Shown here piece by piece: positions 52,244-63,108 of a stretch of DNA of 64,000 nt (positions are counted from its first letter, which is position 1; each line of letters starts with the position of its first letter). The translations under genes and the position numbers were made by a program. The notes under the pieces were generated by a model that saw nothing but the letters and a program-made list of their open reading frames with translations, was not told the origin of the DNA and searched no databases. The stretch is from NCBI GenBank assembly GCA_025357835.1, contig JANYLM010000041.1, positions 1-64,000 on the forward strand, in the 5' to 3' direction. This DNA comes from Gammaproteobacteria bacterium. GTDB lineage: Bacteria; Pseudomonadota; Gammaproteobacteria; Steroidobacterales; Steroidobacteraceae.

Positions 52244-52957
52244 CTAGCGCTTTAGGCTTTTGATCCGCATGGCGAATTCCAATTTGCCGTCGCGGCTGCG
52301 TTCAGCCTGCACCGGGACGAATCCTAGGGAGGGTGCAAACCACATGCGCAGGATGCGGCTGTTGCCGGTGCGCTGGCTGGCGACAATGACGGTGTCGAGT
52401 TCTCCCAGGTCGGTTCGGATTCTGGCGGTGCCTTCCTGGGTATAAATGAATTCCTTCAATTCGTCCTTGTCGAGAATCTGGAAGGTTTTAGGCAAATTGC
52501 CGTTCTTCAGATCGAGCATCACTTCGACCTGGATCGACATCACGTCCTGAGTCCCGTCCGTAAGACTCAAGTCCACCGGCCTCTTTTCCGAGATGCCGCG
52601 GGCTCGGCGGGTCTTCCAGTCGAAATCCAGATTTACGCTGGATGAACCGTCGTCGGCGCGATATTTCTCCGGGCGAACGTGATCGGCATTGATGCTGAGC
52701 CAGCTTTTTTGGGTGACCTCGGCTCGATACAGCCGGAAGACGCCGCGGGCGGTGATAGTCCACGTGTACACATAGTGCCCAGGTTCCGCGTCCGGCTTGA
52801 GCTCCAGGTCGCTGGTTCCCACATTGATGGTCTTCCAGTCTGCCAGGTAGCGGGCGGAAAACGGCGCGATGCCCGCATCGGCGGCGGGCGTCTGGGCCCC
52901 GGCCGCGTGAGCGGCCATTATCGCCAGCGACAGCGCGGTGACTCCTCCTAGGCGCAT
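52244..52957 (-). CDS. DUF3108-family secreted protein
   Basis: From Met 52957 (AGGAGG 5 bases upstream) the protein has 237 residues with a signal peptide (GGVTALSLAIMAAHAAGAQ). The mature part is beta-rich: APFSARYLADWKTINVGTSD, HYVYTWTITARGVFRLYRAE and RMWFAPSLGFVPVQAERSRD, the DUF3108 pattern. Function unknown; in gammaproteobacteria the gene commonly follows purN as here (13-base gap), so it belongs to the purM-purN operon. Confidence 0.88.
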   Translation of the reverse strand: MRLGGVTALSLAIMAAHAAGAQTPAADAGIAPFSARYLADWKTINVGTSDLELKPDAEPGHYVYTWTITARGVFRLYRAEVTQKSWLSINADHVRPEKYRADDGSSSVNLDFDWKTRRARGISEKRPVDLSLTDGTQDVMSIQVEVMLDLKNGNLPKTFQILDKDELKEFIYTQEGTARIRTDLGELDTVIVASQRTGNSRILRMWFAPSLGFVPVQAERSRDGKLEFAMRIKSLKR

Positions 52958-52970
52958 GGGGAACCTCCTA

Positions 52971-53633
52971 TCACTCCGCGCCCGCGAACTGCACGGGCTC
53001 GTGCAATTCACGCCCGTCCAGCCATGCAGAACCCTGGTCGTACCGCAGCCGACCCTCGCAATACCAGCGGACCGCGAGCGGATAGATGCGGTGCTCCTGG
53101 ACTTGTACGCGCGCCGCCAAACTCGCCACATCATCGTCCGCCGTCACGGCAATGCGTGCCTGAATGATCGGCGGACCGCCGTCGAGTTGCTCGGTCACGA
53201 AGTGTACCGTCGCGCCATGCTGAGCTTCGTGCGCCTGCAGAGCGCGCCGATGCGTATGCAGGCCCGGAAATTTCGGCAGTAACGAGGGGTGGATGTTCAA
53301 TATTCTGCCGGCAAACTTCGTCACGAATTGCGCGGACAAGATGCGCATGAACCCGGCCAACACAATCAACGACGGTGAGCAATATTCGATGGCGGTAGCC
53401 AGGCTGCGATCGTAGGCGGCGCGATTCGCCGACTTGGCGGCGGTCAGCGCTTGCGCCGGCACATCGAGAGCGCGGGCCAGCTCGAGACCGGCTGCATCGG
53501 GCTGGTCCGAAAACACTTGAGTTACGTTATAGGCAGCATCTAGGTCGTGGCTGCGTTCGATGAGGGTGCGCATATTACCGCCGCGTCCCGATATTAGGAT
53601 GACGATAGGCTGTCGCGGTCGCTCGCTAGTCAA
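52971..53633 (-). CDS. purN: Phosphoribosylglycinamide formyltransferase
   Basis: PurN transfers formyl from 10-formyl-THF to GAR in purine synthesis. The start is TTG 53633, overlapping the purM stop as TTGA, giving 220 residues. Landmarks: [29 protein letters not shown], the catalytic Asn-His-Asp set ([20 protein letters not shown] and [19 protein letters not shown]). The longer frame starting at 53765 is antisense-like in the purM region and is not used. Confidence 0.94.
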   Translation of the reverse strand: MTSERPRQPIVILISGRGGNMRTLIERSHDLDAAYNVTQVFSDQPDAAGLELARALDVPAQALTAAKSANRAAYDRSLATAIEYCSPSLIVLAGFMRILSAQFVTKFAGRILNIHPSLLPKFPGLHTHRRALQAHEAQHGATVHFVTEQLDGGPPIIQARIAVTADDDVASLAARVQVQEHRIYPLAVRWYCEGRLRYDQGSAWLDGRELHEPVQFAGAE

Positions 53634-54661
53634 GCGATGACGACACCGCGCGTGCCCGCGCGCACTTCGCCGATGACCAGCGCCTCCTGACCCAGGGCGG
53701 CCAGGATGGCGATGGCGCGATCCGCATCGTCCTTGCGTAAGTGAACCGTCATGCCGATGCCGCAATTGAAAACCCGATACATTTCCGCATCGGCAACCTG
53801 GCCCTGGCGCTGCAGCCAGTCGAACACCGCTTCGCGCCGCCAGGATTTGCGTTCCAGAACGACTTCCAAACCATCCGGCAACACGCGCGGAATGTTCTCC
53901 ACGAGGCCGCCGCCCGTAATGTGCGACAGGCCTTGCACCGGCAGCTGCGCGATCAGCTTGAGCAGGGGCTTCACGTAGATGCGCGTCGGCGCCATGAGGC
54001 GATCGACAAGACTGACGCCGTCAATCACGGTCTTAAGGTCGGCGCCGCTGACCTGCAGGATTTTTCGAATCAACGAGAAGCCGTTGGAATGGGGCCCCGA
54101 GGAGGGCAGCCCCAGTACGACGTCACCGTCGCGCGTGGCTGAGCCTTCGATGATGGCATCCTTTTCCACGATGCCGACGCAGAACCCCGCCAAATCATAG
54201 TCCTCGCCGTGATACATGCCCGGCATTTCGGCTGTTTCGCCGCCTACCAGCGCGCAGCCGGCTTGCACGCAGCCTTCGACGATGCCGGCGATGAGACGTT
54301 CGCCCACACCGACGTCCAGTTTGCCGGTTGCGAAGTAGTCGAGAAAAAATAGCGGCTCGGCGCCCTGGACCACCACGTCGTTGACGCACATGGCTACCAA
54401 GTCGATGCCAACCGTGTCATGGCGCGCGGTGTCGATGGCAAGTCGCAGCTTAGTGCCAACCCCGTCTGTTCCCGATACGAGCACAGGCTTGCGATAGCGA
54501 TCCAGCGGCACTTCCACCAGGGCACCGAAGCCACCTATGCCCCCTAAAACCTCGCGGCGCATGGAACGCCTCACATGGGGTTTGATTCGTTCGACGAGTT
54601 CCTCACCGGCGTCGATATCGACTCCAGCCTCGCGATAGGTTACCGGGGCTCGCTCAGTCAT
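53630..54661 (-). CDS. purM: Phosphoribosylformylglycinamidine cyclo-ligase
   Basis: PurM closes the imidazole ring of FGAM to AIR. The 343-residue protein carries [60 protein letters not shown] and [20 protein letters not shown], all hallmark PurM segments; length matches E. coli (345). It leads purM-purN-DUF3108 and is divergent from the DUF2066 gene, an order conserved in gammaproteobacteria. Confidence 0.97.
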   Translation of the reverse strand: MTERAPVTYREAGVDIDAGEELVERIKPHVRRSMRREVLGGIGGFGALVEVPLDRYRKPVLVSGTDGVGTKLRLAIDTARHDTVGIDLVAMCVNDVVVQGAEPLFFLDYFATGKLDVGVGERLIAGIVEGCVQAGCALVGGETAEMPGMYHGEDYDLAGFCVGIVEKDAIIEGSATRDGDVVLGLPSSGPHSNGFSLIRKILQVSGADLKTVIDGVSLVDRLMAPTRIYVKPLLKLIAQLPVQGLSHITGGGLVENIPRVLPDGLEVVLERKSWRREAVFDWLQRQGQVADAEMYRVFNCGIGMTVHLRKDDADRAIAILAALGQEALVIGEVRAGTRGVVIA

Positions 54662-54762
54662 TCGGGTCCTTTATGGTGTAAGGCGATCGGCCTGCCCGAC
54701 GCGGCAAGCCGGCCAGCTGTGGTATTTTACATCAGGCGACCATCGGCTTCCGCGATAACACC

Positions 54763-55791
54763 ATGTCACAGTACATCAGCGTCCTTTCTCTGCGAAATTT
54801 GCGTCCGGTAGTGTTTTTGTGCTTGAGCATGGCCGTACTGTGCCCGGGGAATATGGCATTCGCGCTGACCCGTGCGCAACTGTACCAGGCTATGGTGAGC
54901 GTGGCCGACCGCACCGAGGCGGCGCAGGCCGCAGCATTCCAAGCCGCAATGAAGATCGTTCTGGTCCGGGTTACCGGTCGTCGTTCGGCCGAGGATGACC
55001 CCGCCCTGGCGCCGCTGGTCGGCAATGCGCGCCGTTACGTACAGCAATACCGGGGGGCAGCGGATAGTCAAGAGTGGGTGTCCTTCGATGGACCGGCCAT
55101 CGAACGCTGGCTTACGCAGAACGGCCAGCCCCTTTGGGGCCATGAACGGCCCGCGACCTTCGTTTGGCTGACCGCCCAAACGGGTCCCGCGTCGGGCAGC
55201 GTTATTACCGCCGACGATACGACGGAATTGAAAGCAGCGATTGACGCGTCCGCAGCCCTGCGCGGCCTGCCTTTGCTCTGGCCGAGCGTCGCCGACGTAC
55301 AAAGAAATCACCTGGACTATGCCGGGGTAAGCGGCGCCTCGCCGTCCACTCTGGCCGACATCGGGCGACGCTTGGGCGGAGAGGGGATACTCGTCGGCAG
55401 GGCCAGCGGCACCGCGATGAGCGCCAACGTGCGTTGGACGCATCTATTTCAGGATCGCAGCAGCGAATTCTCGGGCGCTTTGGAGGGCGTGAATCGCACG
55501 GCAGATTTATACGCGGGGCTATTCGCCGCCAGCGGTAATCTCGTGCCGATCGACATCGAGGTGACCGGAGTGGGCGATCTTCGCGAGTATGCGACTGTGC
55601 AAACCTATCTCGAGTCGCTGACATTTATTTCGCATGTGAGCGTAGTCGCCTTGACCGGCGATACGATTAGATTTCGCCTGGGGGTGCGCGGCGGTGCCGA
55701 ATCGCTGCAGCGTACGCTTTCCTTGAATGGGCGCTTGCAGTCGATTGCCGCAGGCGACACTGGGATGCTGCGCTTTCAACTTCGACGTTAA
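54763..55791 (+). CDS. DUF2066-family secreted protein
   Basis: The 342-residue product has a signal peptide (VVFLCLSMAVLCPGNMAFAL) and the DUF2066 domain (ALTRAQLYQAMVSVADRTEA, MKIVLVRVTGRRSAEDDPAL, YVQQYRG). The family is unnamed in function and usually lies next to purM and the pgsA-like gene upstream of hda, as here. The mature part is periplasmic. Gap to the next gene is 4 bases. Confidence 0.9.
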   Translation: MSQYISVLSLRNLRPVVFLCLSMAVLCPGNMAFALTRAQLYQAMVSVADRTEAAQAAAFQAAMKIVLVRVTGRRSAEDDPALAPLVGNARRYVQQYRGAADSQEWVSFDGPAIERWLTQNGQPLWGHERPATFVWLTAQTGPASGSVITADDTTELKAAIDASAALRGLPLLWPSVADVQRNHLDYAGVSGASPSTLADIGRRLGGEGILVGRASGTAMSANVRWTHLFQDRSSEFSGALEGVNRTADLYAGLFAASGNLVPIDIEVTGVGDLREYATVQTYLESLTFISHVSVVALTGDTIRFRLGVRGGAESLQRTLSLNGRLQSIAAGDTGMLRFQLRR

Positions 55792-55795
55792 TCGC

Positions 55796-56386
55796 GTGCC
55801 CGCGTCTTTGCGTCAAATTCCGAACGTCATCAGCACGATCAGAATTCTGCTCGTCGCGCCCATTGCCGTGGCTCTGGCGCATCATCAATGGCGCATCGCC
55901 ACTGCCTTGTTCGGTATCGCGGCGCTGTCGGATGCCGCCGACGGCTTTCTCGCCAAGCGCTATGGCTGGCGCAGCGAACTCGGTGCGGTGCTCGATCCGG
56001 CGGCGGACAAATTGTTGCTGGCAACGGTATTCGTCACACTGGCGTTCTTGAACCTCGTGCCGCTGTGGCTCGTGGCGGCGGCGGTGGCGCGGGATGTGAT
56101 CATCGTGCTCGGTGCGCTGATTTACCGGTATTCGTTAGGGCCGCTCAGCATACGTCCGTCCCTCGTTAGCAAGCTCAATACGCTATGCCAGGCGGTATTC
56201 ATCATGGCGGTGGTCGGCCGGGTGCAGTTCTCGGTGCCGCCGGCGCCACTGGTCATGGTGCTCGGCGCCTTAGTGTTCGTCACCGTGGCGGTCAGCGGCA
56301 TCGATTACGTTCTGATATACGGCCGGCGGGCTTTGGGCCTGGCCCGGCCGCGGGCGCCGGCGCGCGCCGGCGACCGGCGACCGTGA
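55796..56386 (+). CDS. CDP-alcohol phosphatidyltransferase (PgsA-like)
   Basis: The enzyme class transfers a phosphatidyl group from CDP-diacylglycerol to an alcohol, here probably glycerol-3-phosphate. From GTG 55796 it has 196 residues with five or six membrane helices and the CDP-alcohol motif DAADGFLAKRYGWRSELGAV followed by LDPAAD, with D-G-A-R-like (D-G-A-K)-G-D-D positions. The Lys in place of Arg is noted. The start choice follows from the 4-base gap after the DUF2066 stop and the VPASLRQIPNVISTIRILLV beginning. Whether it is the main PgsA is unclear. Confidence 0.85.
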   Translation: MPASLRQIPNVISTIRILLVAPIAVALAHHQWRIATALFGIAALSDAADGFLAKRYGWRSELGAVLDPAADKLLLATVFVTLAFLNLVPLWLVAAAVARDVIIVLGALIYRYSLGPLSIRPSLVSKLNTLCQAVFIMAVVGRVQFSVPPAPLVMVLGALVFVTVAVSGIDYVLIYGRRALGLARPRAPARAGDRRP

Positions 56387-57025
56387 AGCAGCTTGCCCTT
56401 GGGGTCCGATTGCGAGCGGACGCGGTGTTCGAGAGTTTTTGGCCCGGGCCCAACAGTGAAGTCGTCGCGGCACTGCGCGCACCGAATGCGGCGCCGCTAT
56501 GGCTTTGGGGCACGAAAGGCACGGGCAAGACGCATTTGCTGCAGGCCGTGTGCGCAGCCGCGGGAGAAGCGGCTGCGTATTTTCCACTGGCCCGCGCGCT
56601 CGCGCTGCCGCCTGAGGCGCTGGCGGGATTTGAGCGCATGCAGGTGCTGTGCGCCGACGATGTCGACGCCGTGGCCGGAGATGCGGCATGGGAGCGAGCG
56701 CTGTTCCGCCTATTCAACGAGGCGGCCGAATTGCGTACGCGGTTGATATTCGCCGCCGCCGCGCCGCCGCTTCGACCCGAATGGCGCCTGGAGGACTGGC
56801 GGTCGCGGGCCGCCGCCTGCATCGTGTATCAATTGCGCGAGCTCGACGACGAGGGCCGCATCGAGGCGCTGCGGCTGCGCGCGGTGCAACGGGGCCTGCA
56901 ACTGCCTTACGAGACGTCCGAGTACTTATTGAAGCGCATGCCGCGGGATCTGCGCTCCCTGTTCGAAATCCTCGACCAACTCGATGAGGCATCGTTGGTT
57001 GCTCAGCGCCGACTGACCATTCCTT

Positions 57026-58077
<1,052 letters not shown>

Positions 58078-58095
58078 CTAGTGTCGAGAAACCCT

Positions 58096-58401
58096 ATGTT
58101 GCGATTACTCGCTGTATTTGTCGGTGTTGCCTGCCTAGTCGGATGCGCTGGCGCCCCCGTGCAGGAAATGAGCGACGCGCGGCAGGCTATTGCTGCGGCC
58201 GGGGCGGCGGGCGCGACCTCTGCGACATCGGCGGATTTCTCCGCGGCCCAGGCGGCCATTGGGCGAGCAGAAACGCACCTGCAAGCTCAGGAATTCACAC
58301 GCGCCCGCTTGGCGGCGATGGAAGCCAAGCGCCACGCCGCCGCCGCGCTCGCCAACGCGAATGTGCAGCACCCAGAGGCGCCGGCGACCCTGCCGCACTG
58401 A
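58096..58401 (+). CDS. DUF4398-family lipoprotein
   Basis: The start at 58096 gives 101 residues: a signal with lipobox LVGC (Cys17), then an alanine-rich helical segment (SDARQAIAAAGAAGA, AAIGRAETHLQAQEFTRARL) typical of DUF4398. Members are helical periplasmic lipoproteins of unknown role. An earlier start at 58066 is possible (adds ten residues). It is followed by acyP after 9 bases. Confidence 0.85.
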   Translation: MLRLLAVFVGVACLVGCAGAPVQEMSDARQAIAAAGAAGATSATSADFSAAQAAIGRAETHLQAQEFTRARLAAMEAKRHAAAALANANVQHPEAPATLPH

Positions 58402-58410
58402 GGCGGGGAA

Positions 58411-58689
58411 ATGGACCTAAGTATTCGCCGTTTTCTCGTCTTTGGGAAAGTGCAGGGCGTGTATTTTCGGCACAGCACTCAACTCGAGGCCAACAGGCTG
58501 AGCATTCGGGGGTTGGCACGCAATTTAACAGACGGCTCCGTCGAGATCCTGGCCCAAGGCGGGCCGGCTGCGGTTGAAGAGCTGCGGGTGTGGCTGCAGC
58601 ACGGACCCGTTCAGGCACGGGTGGATGAAGTGCGGGAGACGCAACCGGATGACGCTGGGCCCTTTCCGGAGGGGTTTGCAATTTCTTGA
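58411..58689 (+). CDS. acyP: Acylphosphatase
   Basis: The enzyme hydrolyses acyl phosphates such as carbamoyl phosphate. The 92-residue protein carries the active-site loop FGKVQGVYFRHSTQLEA with catalytic Arg and the GLARNLTDGSVEI motif with catalytic Asn. Length is standard. GAGGCGGGGAA lies just upstream. It forms a likely pair with the DUF4398 gene. Confidence 0.94.
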   Translation: MDLSIRRFLVFGKVQGVYFRHSTQLEANRLSIRGLARNLTDGSVEILAQGGPAAVEELRVWLQHGPVQARVDEVRETQPDDAGPFPEGFAIS

Positions 58690-58716
58690 TTGATGGCGTT
58701 TGCGGAAAAGGCTTGC

Positions 58717-59307
58717 CTAGAATCGCCAGGCGCGCTGCCAGCGCTGCATGACCAGGGCCGGGTAGGTATTGCGGCCCACACTGCCGTTGTACCTCGCCAA
58801 AGCGCGTGACCAGTTGCGGTTCTCGGCGCGCAGGTAGTAGCGCAGAATCTCACAGCCGATCCGAATGTTGGGTGCAACCCGAACCAGTTGATTCTGCACG
58901 CCCAGTTCGTGCGGCCAGAACGGCATCACCTGCATTAGGCCCACGGCGCCCGCGGGTGATACCGCCCAGCGATCAAAACGGCTTTCCACCTCGATCAACG
59001 CCAGCACCAAGTCAGGCGGCAGTTGCAGCGACGGATCGCGCTTTGCCTCGCAGTACACATGATTCAGGATCTCGACCCGTGCCTCGTGGCTAGGTACGAG
59101 ACGAGCGAGCCGCGGCTCCATGGTTTTGTACCAGACTTCGGATTCGAATTTATCAGCGAAGCAATCGGAACTGCCGATGATCTTTTGCAGTAAGGCCTTC
59201 AGCTCCGGGTCGCGCTGCTGATCCGCATGGGCGGCGCCAGCCAAGGCACAGCAGCATGCCAGGGCCACGAAAGCGCAGGCGAGTATGGCGCGCACCGGCC
59301 GCCGCAT
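58717..59307 (-). CDS. Lytic murein transglycosylase (SLT domain)
   Basis: The 196-residue protein has a signal peptide (ILACAFVALACCCALAGAAH) and an SLT fold with catalytic Glu in LALIEVESRFDRWAVSPAGA, then GLMQVMPFWPHELGVQ and ILRYYLRAENRNWSRALARY with NGSVGRNTYPALV. It cleaves peptidoglycan glycan strands to 1,6-anhydro ends in the periplasm. No auxiliary domain is present. It follows proS on the same strand by 8 bases, so they may be co-transcribed, as in related genomes. Confidence 0.92.
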   Translation of the reverse strand: MRRPVRAILACAFVALACCCALAGAAHADQQRDPELKALLQKIIGSSDCFADKFESEVWYKTMEPRLARLVPSHEARVEILNHVYCEAKRDPSLQLPPDLVLALIEVESRFDRWAVSPAGAVGLMQVMPFWPHELGVQNQLVRVAPNIRIGCEILRYYLRAENRNWSRALARYNGSVGRNTYPALVMQRWQRAWRF

Positions 59308-59315
59308 CGGTTTCC

Positions 59316-61025
59316 TCAGGCATTTAACTTATGTCGAATATAGCCTACCGGATCCGCCGTGGGGATTTCCGTCGATTCGCTCTCGCTGCGATGACGATAT
59401 TCGAGATTCCCGGCGGCGAGGCCGCGCTCCCCGATCACGATCCGATGAGGAATTCCCATCAGTTCGGAATCGGCGAATTTGACCCCGGGACGGGCGTCCC
59501 GGTCGTCCAGCAATACATCGATGCCGGCGTCGTTGAACTGCCGATATAATGAATCGGCTGTTTCTTGTACAAGCGCCGACTTTTGGTAATTGATGGGAAC
59601 CAGGGCGACTTGAAAGGGTGCGATGGCCTCCGGCCAGAGAATGCCGTTTGCATCGTGATTCTGTTCGATGGCCGCGGCAACCACCCGCGTCACCCCAATT
59701 CCGTAACAGCCCATGAACATCGTCACCGCCTTGCCGTGTTCATCCAGCACACTGGCATTCATAGCCGCGCTGTACAGCTGTCCCAGTTGAAAAATGTGGC
59801 CGACCTCGATACCGCGGGCGATCTCCAGAGTGCCGCGGCCGGACGGGCTGGGGTCGCCGCGTTGCGCATTGCGGATATCGGCGGTTTGCGGATCCTGCAA
59901 GTCGCGTCCCCAATTCACGCCGCGGAAGTGCATGTCCTTTTCGTTTGCGCCGCAAACGAAGTCGGCCAGGTGAGCCGCGGCATAATCGACATAGATCTTG
60001 CCGGCAAAGCCGATGGGGCCGATGAAGCCGGGCTCGACTCCCGTAGCCTTGCGCACCCGGTCGGCGCTCGCCATCCGCAAGGGACTGGCAACCCCGGGTA
60101 ATTTCTGCGATTTCACGGCATTCAATTCGTGATCACCGCGCACCACCAAGGCAACCACGTCGCCGTCGCTGCCATCCACCAACAGGGTTTTGAGGCAGCG
60201 CACTGGGTCAACACCCAATTGGGCGCTGAGCTCCGCGATGGTGCGTGCGTTCGGCGTGGGTATCTTGGTGAGCGGTTCCTCAGCCGTAGGGCGCGGCGCG
60301 GTGGGTGCCAGGGTGGCGGCCATTTCGAGATTAGCGGCGTAGTCGTCGGCATTCGAAAAAACAATGGCGTCCTCGCCCGAGTCGGCCAGAACGTGGAATT
60401 CCTGGGTGGCATTACCGCCGATGCTGCCGCCGTCTGCCTGCACGGCACGAAATTTCAGGCCGATGCGCGTAAAAATACGCGTGTAGGCCTCGTACATGAG
60501 GCGATAGCCTTGGGCGAGGCTGGCTTCGTCCGTATGAAAAGAGTAGGCATCCTTCATCAAGAACTCGCGGGCTCGCATAACGCCGAAGCGCGGGCGAATT
60601 TCATCGCGGAACTTGATTTGGATCTGATAGAAATTGACCGGCAATTGCTTGTAGCTGCGTAATTCGCGCCTGGCGATGTCGGTGATGACTTCTTCGTGGG
60701 TCGGCCCGTAGCAGAATTCGCGGTCGTGGCGATCCTTGAATCGCAGTAATTCCGGACCGTACTTACCCCAGCGACCCGATTCCTTCCACAATTCCGCGGG
60801 CTGGACGGTGGGCATAGACAGTTCCAGAGCGCCTGCCCGGTCCATCTCCTCGCGCACGATTCGTTCCACTTTGCGCAGGGTGCGCAGGCCGAGCGGCAGC
60901 CAAACGTACAGCCCCGCCGCGAGACGGCGGATCATGCCGGTACGCAACATCAGCCGGTGGCTGACGACTTCCGCGTCGGCGGGTACCTCTTTGAGGGTCG
61001 AAATCGGGTTTTGGGATAAGCGCAT
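59316..61025 (-). CDS. proS: Prolyl-tRNA synthetase (bacterial type)
   Basis: ProS charges tRNA-Pro. From Met 61025 ([20 protein letters not shown]) the protein has 569 residues, close to E. coli (572). It has class II motifs ([40 protein letters not shown]), the editing insertion (about 230-385; [20 protein letters not shown]) that clears mischarged Ala, and the anticodon-binding domain. Frames starting at 61133 include a nonconserved leader and are rejected. Confidence 0.96.
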   Translation of the reverse strand: MRLSQNPISTLKEVPADAEVVSHRLMLRTGMIRRLAAGLYVWLPLGLRTLRKVERIVREEMDRAGALELSMPTVQPAELWKESGRWGKYGPELLRFKDRHDREFCYGPTHEEVITDIARRELRSYKQLPVNFYQIQIKFRDEIRPRFGVMRAREFLMKDAYSFHTDEASLAQGYRLMYEAYTRIFTRIGLKFRAVQADGGSIGGNATQEFHVLADSGEDAIVFSNADDYAANLEMAATLAPTAPRPTAEEPLTKIPTPNARTIAELSAQLGVDPVRCLKTLLVDGSDGDVVALVVRGDHELNAVKSQKLPGVASPLRMASADRVRKATGVEPGFIGPIGFAGKIYVDYAAAHLADFVCGANEKDMHFRGVNWGRDLQDPQTADIRNAQRGDPSPSGRGTLEIARGIEVGHIFQLGQLYSAAMNASVLDEHGKAVTMFMGCYGIGVTRVVAAAIEQNHDANGILWPEAIAPFQVALVPINYQKSALVQETADSLYRQFNDAGIDVLLDDRDARPGVKFADSELMGIPHRIVIGERGLAAGNLEYRHRSESESTEIPTADPVGYIRHKLNA

Positions 61026-61068
61026 AGCCACATATCTTACATCAGCCCCCCTGGTATTATGGCGGCTC

Positions 61069-61839
61069 ATGAGTGACGACGACGATTCAACAGCGCGGCC
61101 GCGGGGAGTGTACTGGCTGCCGAACCTGCTCACTACGGGGGCATTGTTCGCCGGCTTTTACGCGGTTGTGGCGGCCATCGACTTGAAATTCGAGCTCGCC
61201 GGGGCCGCGGTGTTCGTCGCCATGTTCTTCGACGGGTTGGACGGACGAGTGGCGCGCTGGACTCACACCGAAAGCACCTTCGGCAAGGAATACGACAGCC
61301 TCTCGGACATGGTGTCGTTCGGTGTAGCCCCGGCCATCGTCACTTACCAGTGGGGTGTGGCGCGCATTGCCGAGTATGGGCCGCTGTGGCGCAGGCTGGG
61401 CTGGCTGGTGTGCTTTTTCTACGCGGCGGCAGCGGCGTTACGGCTGGCGCGCTTCAATTCAAGGTCGGCGACCCAGGATAAGCATTACTTCGAGGGACTG
61501 CCCAGCCCCTCGGCCGCCGCCGTCGTCGCGGCCCTGGTATGGCTTGCCAGTGATCAGACGAATATCGGGTTGCCCGGCTTGATATTGGCGTTTCTGGTGA
61601 CCGCCATTGCGGGTGCGCTGATGATCAGCCGCTTTGCCTTCAACAGCTTCAAGCAAGTCAACCCCGGGGCGAAGGTGCGTTTCACGTACATCGTCTTGGT
61701 GCCGCTGGCCTTCGTATTCATTTTCTTGTACCCGGCGATCACGCTGCTGTTGCTGTTTGGCTGCTACGCCCTGTCGGCACCGACGGTGTGGTCCTATCGC
61801 AAATTGCGCCGGCGTGCGCGCGGCGCGCCGCAGCTATGA
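61069..61839 (+). CDS. pssA: CDP-diacylglycerol-serine O-phosphatidyltransferase
   Basis: PssA makes phosphatidylserine, the precursor of phosphatidylethanolamine. The 256-residue protein (ATG 61069) has the CDP-alcohol motif [20 protein letters not shown] followed by [15 protein letters not shown] and the membrane-rich C-terminal half. The N-terminal [20 protein letters not shown] matches the Gram-positive-type PssA used in many proteobacteria (membrane-integral). It is divergent from proS and overlaps the next gene by four bases. Confidence 0.93.
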   Translation: MSDDDDSTARPRGVYWLPNLLTTGALFAGFYAVVAAIDLKFELAGAAVFVAMFFDGLDGRVARWTHTESTFGKEYDSLSDMVSFGVAPAIVTYQWGVARIAEYGPLWRRLGWLVCFFYAAAAALRLARFNSRSATQDKHYFEGLPSPSAAAVVAALVWLASDQTNIGLPGLILAFLVTAIAGALMISRFAFNSFKQVNPGAKVRFTYIVLVPLAFVFIFLYPAITLLLLFGCYALSAPTVWSYRKLRRRARGAPQL

Positions 61840-62525
61840 ACCCGGCGCTGCGCCAGGAATACCTCGCCGCCCTCGGGCTTGATGCCTGGGTCGCACGCGG
61901 TAAATCGGTGCCGGTTGCAGCGGGCGATGGCGGTGCGCCGCCTGATGCCTTAGGGGCCCGTGAGGCCGGTGTCGATTGGCCCAAGCTTCGGGCGCGAGTG
62001 GCCGCATGCACGCGTTGCACCTTGTGCAACACACGTACCCAAACTGTCTTTGGCGTGGGCAGCCAAACGGCGCAATGGCTCATTGTCGGCGAAGCGCCGG
62101 GCGCCGAGGAGGACGCCCGAGGCGAGCCCTTTGTGGGCCGGGCCGGTCAACTCCTGAATTCAATGCTGCACGCCATCGGCTTGGCGCGCGACCAGGTGTA
62201 CATCGCCAATGTCTTAAAATGCCGGCCGCCCGGCAATCGCGACCCCAGCTTGAGCGAAGCCGCCGAGTGCCTGCCCTTCCTTGAACAACAGATCACACTG
62301 TTGAAGCCGAAAGTCATGCTGGCCGTGGGACGAATTGCCGCGCAGAACTTGCTGCGTACGGACCTCACCCTGGGCAGGCTGCGGCAGCAAGTGCACCGCT
62401 TCGGGCTCTCCCAGGTACCCTTGGTCGTGACCTATCACCCGGCGTATCTACTGCGCACCCCCACCGACAAGCGCAAAGCTTGGGAGGATTTGAAATTCGC
62501 CCGCGAGGTATGTGCGCGTGTCTAG
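61836..62525 (+). CDS. Uracil-DNA glycosylase (family 4/5 type, Fe-S)
   Basis: The enzyme removes uracil from DNA. From ATG 61836 the 229-residue protein has [19 protein letters not shown] (first two cluster Cys, C-x2-C), [34 protein letters not shown] (third Cys) and [13 protein letters not shown] (fourth Cys), then the [12 protein letters not shown] His motif. These features define the Fe-S family 4 group. The ATGA overlap with pssA is clear. The N-terminal 45 residues are a variable extension. Confidence 0.93.
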   Translation: MNPALRQEYLAALGLDAWVARGKSVPVAAGDGGAPPDALGAREAGVDWPKLRARVAACTRCTLCNTRTQTVFGVGSQTAQWLIVGEAPGAEEDARGEPFVGRAGQLLNSMLHAIGLARDQVYIANVLKCRPPGNRDPSLSEAAECLPFLEQQITLLKPKVMLAVGRIAAQNLLRTDLTLGRLRQQVHRFGLSQVPLVVTYHPAYLLRTPTDKRKAWEDLKFAREVCARV

Positions 62526-63006
62526 CGTCAAACAAGAAGTCGAGTTGGCCGCGGTCGCGATCAGGCCCATGCACGATCTCGACGTACCCGTGGTCGTTGC
62601 CGTCGAACGAGCCGCCTACCAGTTTCCCTGGAGCGAGGGGATTTTTCGCGATTGCCTGCGGGTCGGCTATGTATGCCGCGTGGTCGACGTCGGCGGCGAC
62701 ATGGCCGGCTACGGCATCATGTCCGTGGGTGCGGGAGAGGCGCATATCCTGAACGTGTGTATAGCGGATGAATATCGAGGTCGCGGCCTTGCCCGCAGAG
62801 TGCTTGAGTATCTTCTCGACCGAGCGCGCGCCTCTGAGATGTACGAAGCGTTTCTGGAGGTCAGACCGTCGAACAGGGCGGCCGCCCATCTCTACAATTC
62901 CATGGGGTTCGAGCAGGTGGGCGTGCGGCGCGGGTACTACCAGGCAACCGTCGGCCGCGAGGACGCCGCGGTGCTGCGCCGAGTGTTATTGCCGGATTTG
63001 AAATAA
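62512..63006 (+). CDS. rimI: Ribosomal-protein alanine N-acetyltransferase RimI
   Basis: RimI acetylates the N-terminus of ribosomal protein S18 and similar proteins. The 164-residue GNAT protein has ERAAYQFPWSEGIFRDCLRV, the acetyl-CoA loop YRGRGLARRVLEYLL and FLEVRPSNRAAAHLYNSMGF plus the ending RRGYYQA. The start is GTG 62512 (or GTG 62518), overlapping the glycosylase stop. E. coli RimI has 148 residues, so the N-terminus here is about 15 longer. Confidence 0.93.
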   Translation: MRVSSVKQEVELAAVAIRPMHDLDVPVVVAVERAAYQFPWSEGIFRDCLRVGYVCRVVDVGGDMAGYGIMSVGAGEAHILNVCIADEYRGRGLARRVLEYLLDRARASEMYEAFLEVRPSNRAAAHLYNSMGFEQVGVRRGYYQATVGREDAAVLRRVLLPDLK

Positions 63007-63108
63007 GTGTAGCGCTGCCGCAGCCTCGCATCCCGCTTACCGACCCCCTATAATATTCGGCTGCCCTGCACATGCCTGAGGGCAAGATCACATTGAGCAG
63101 GTACACAC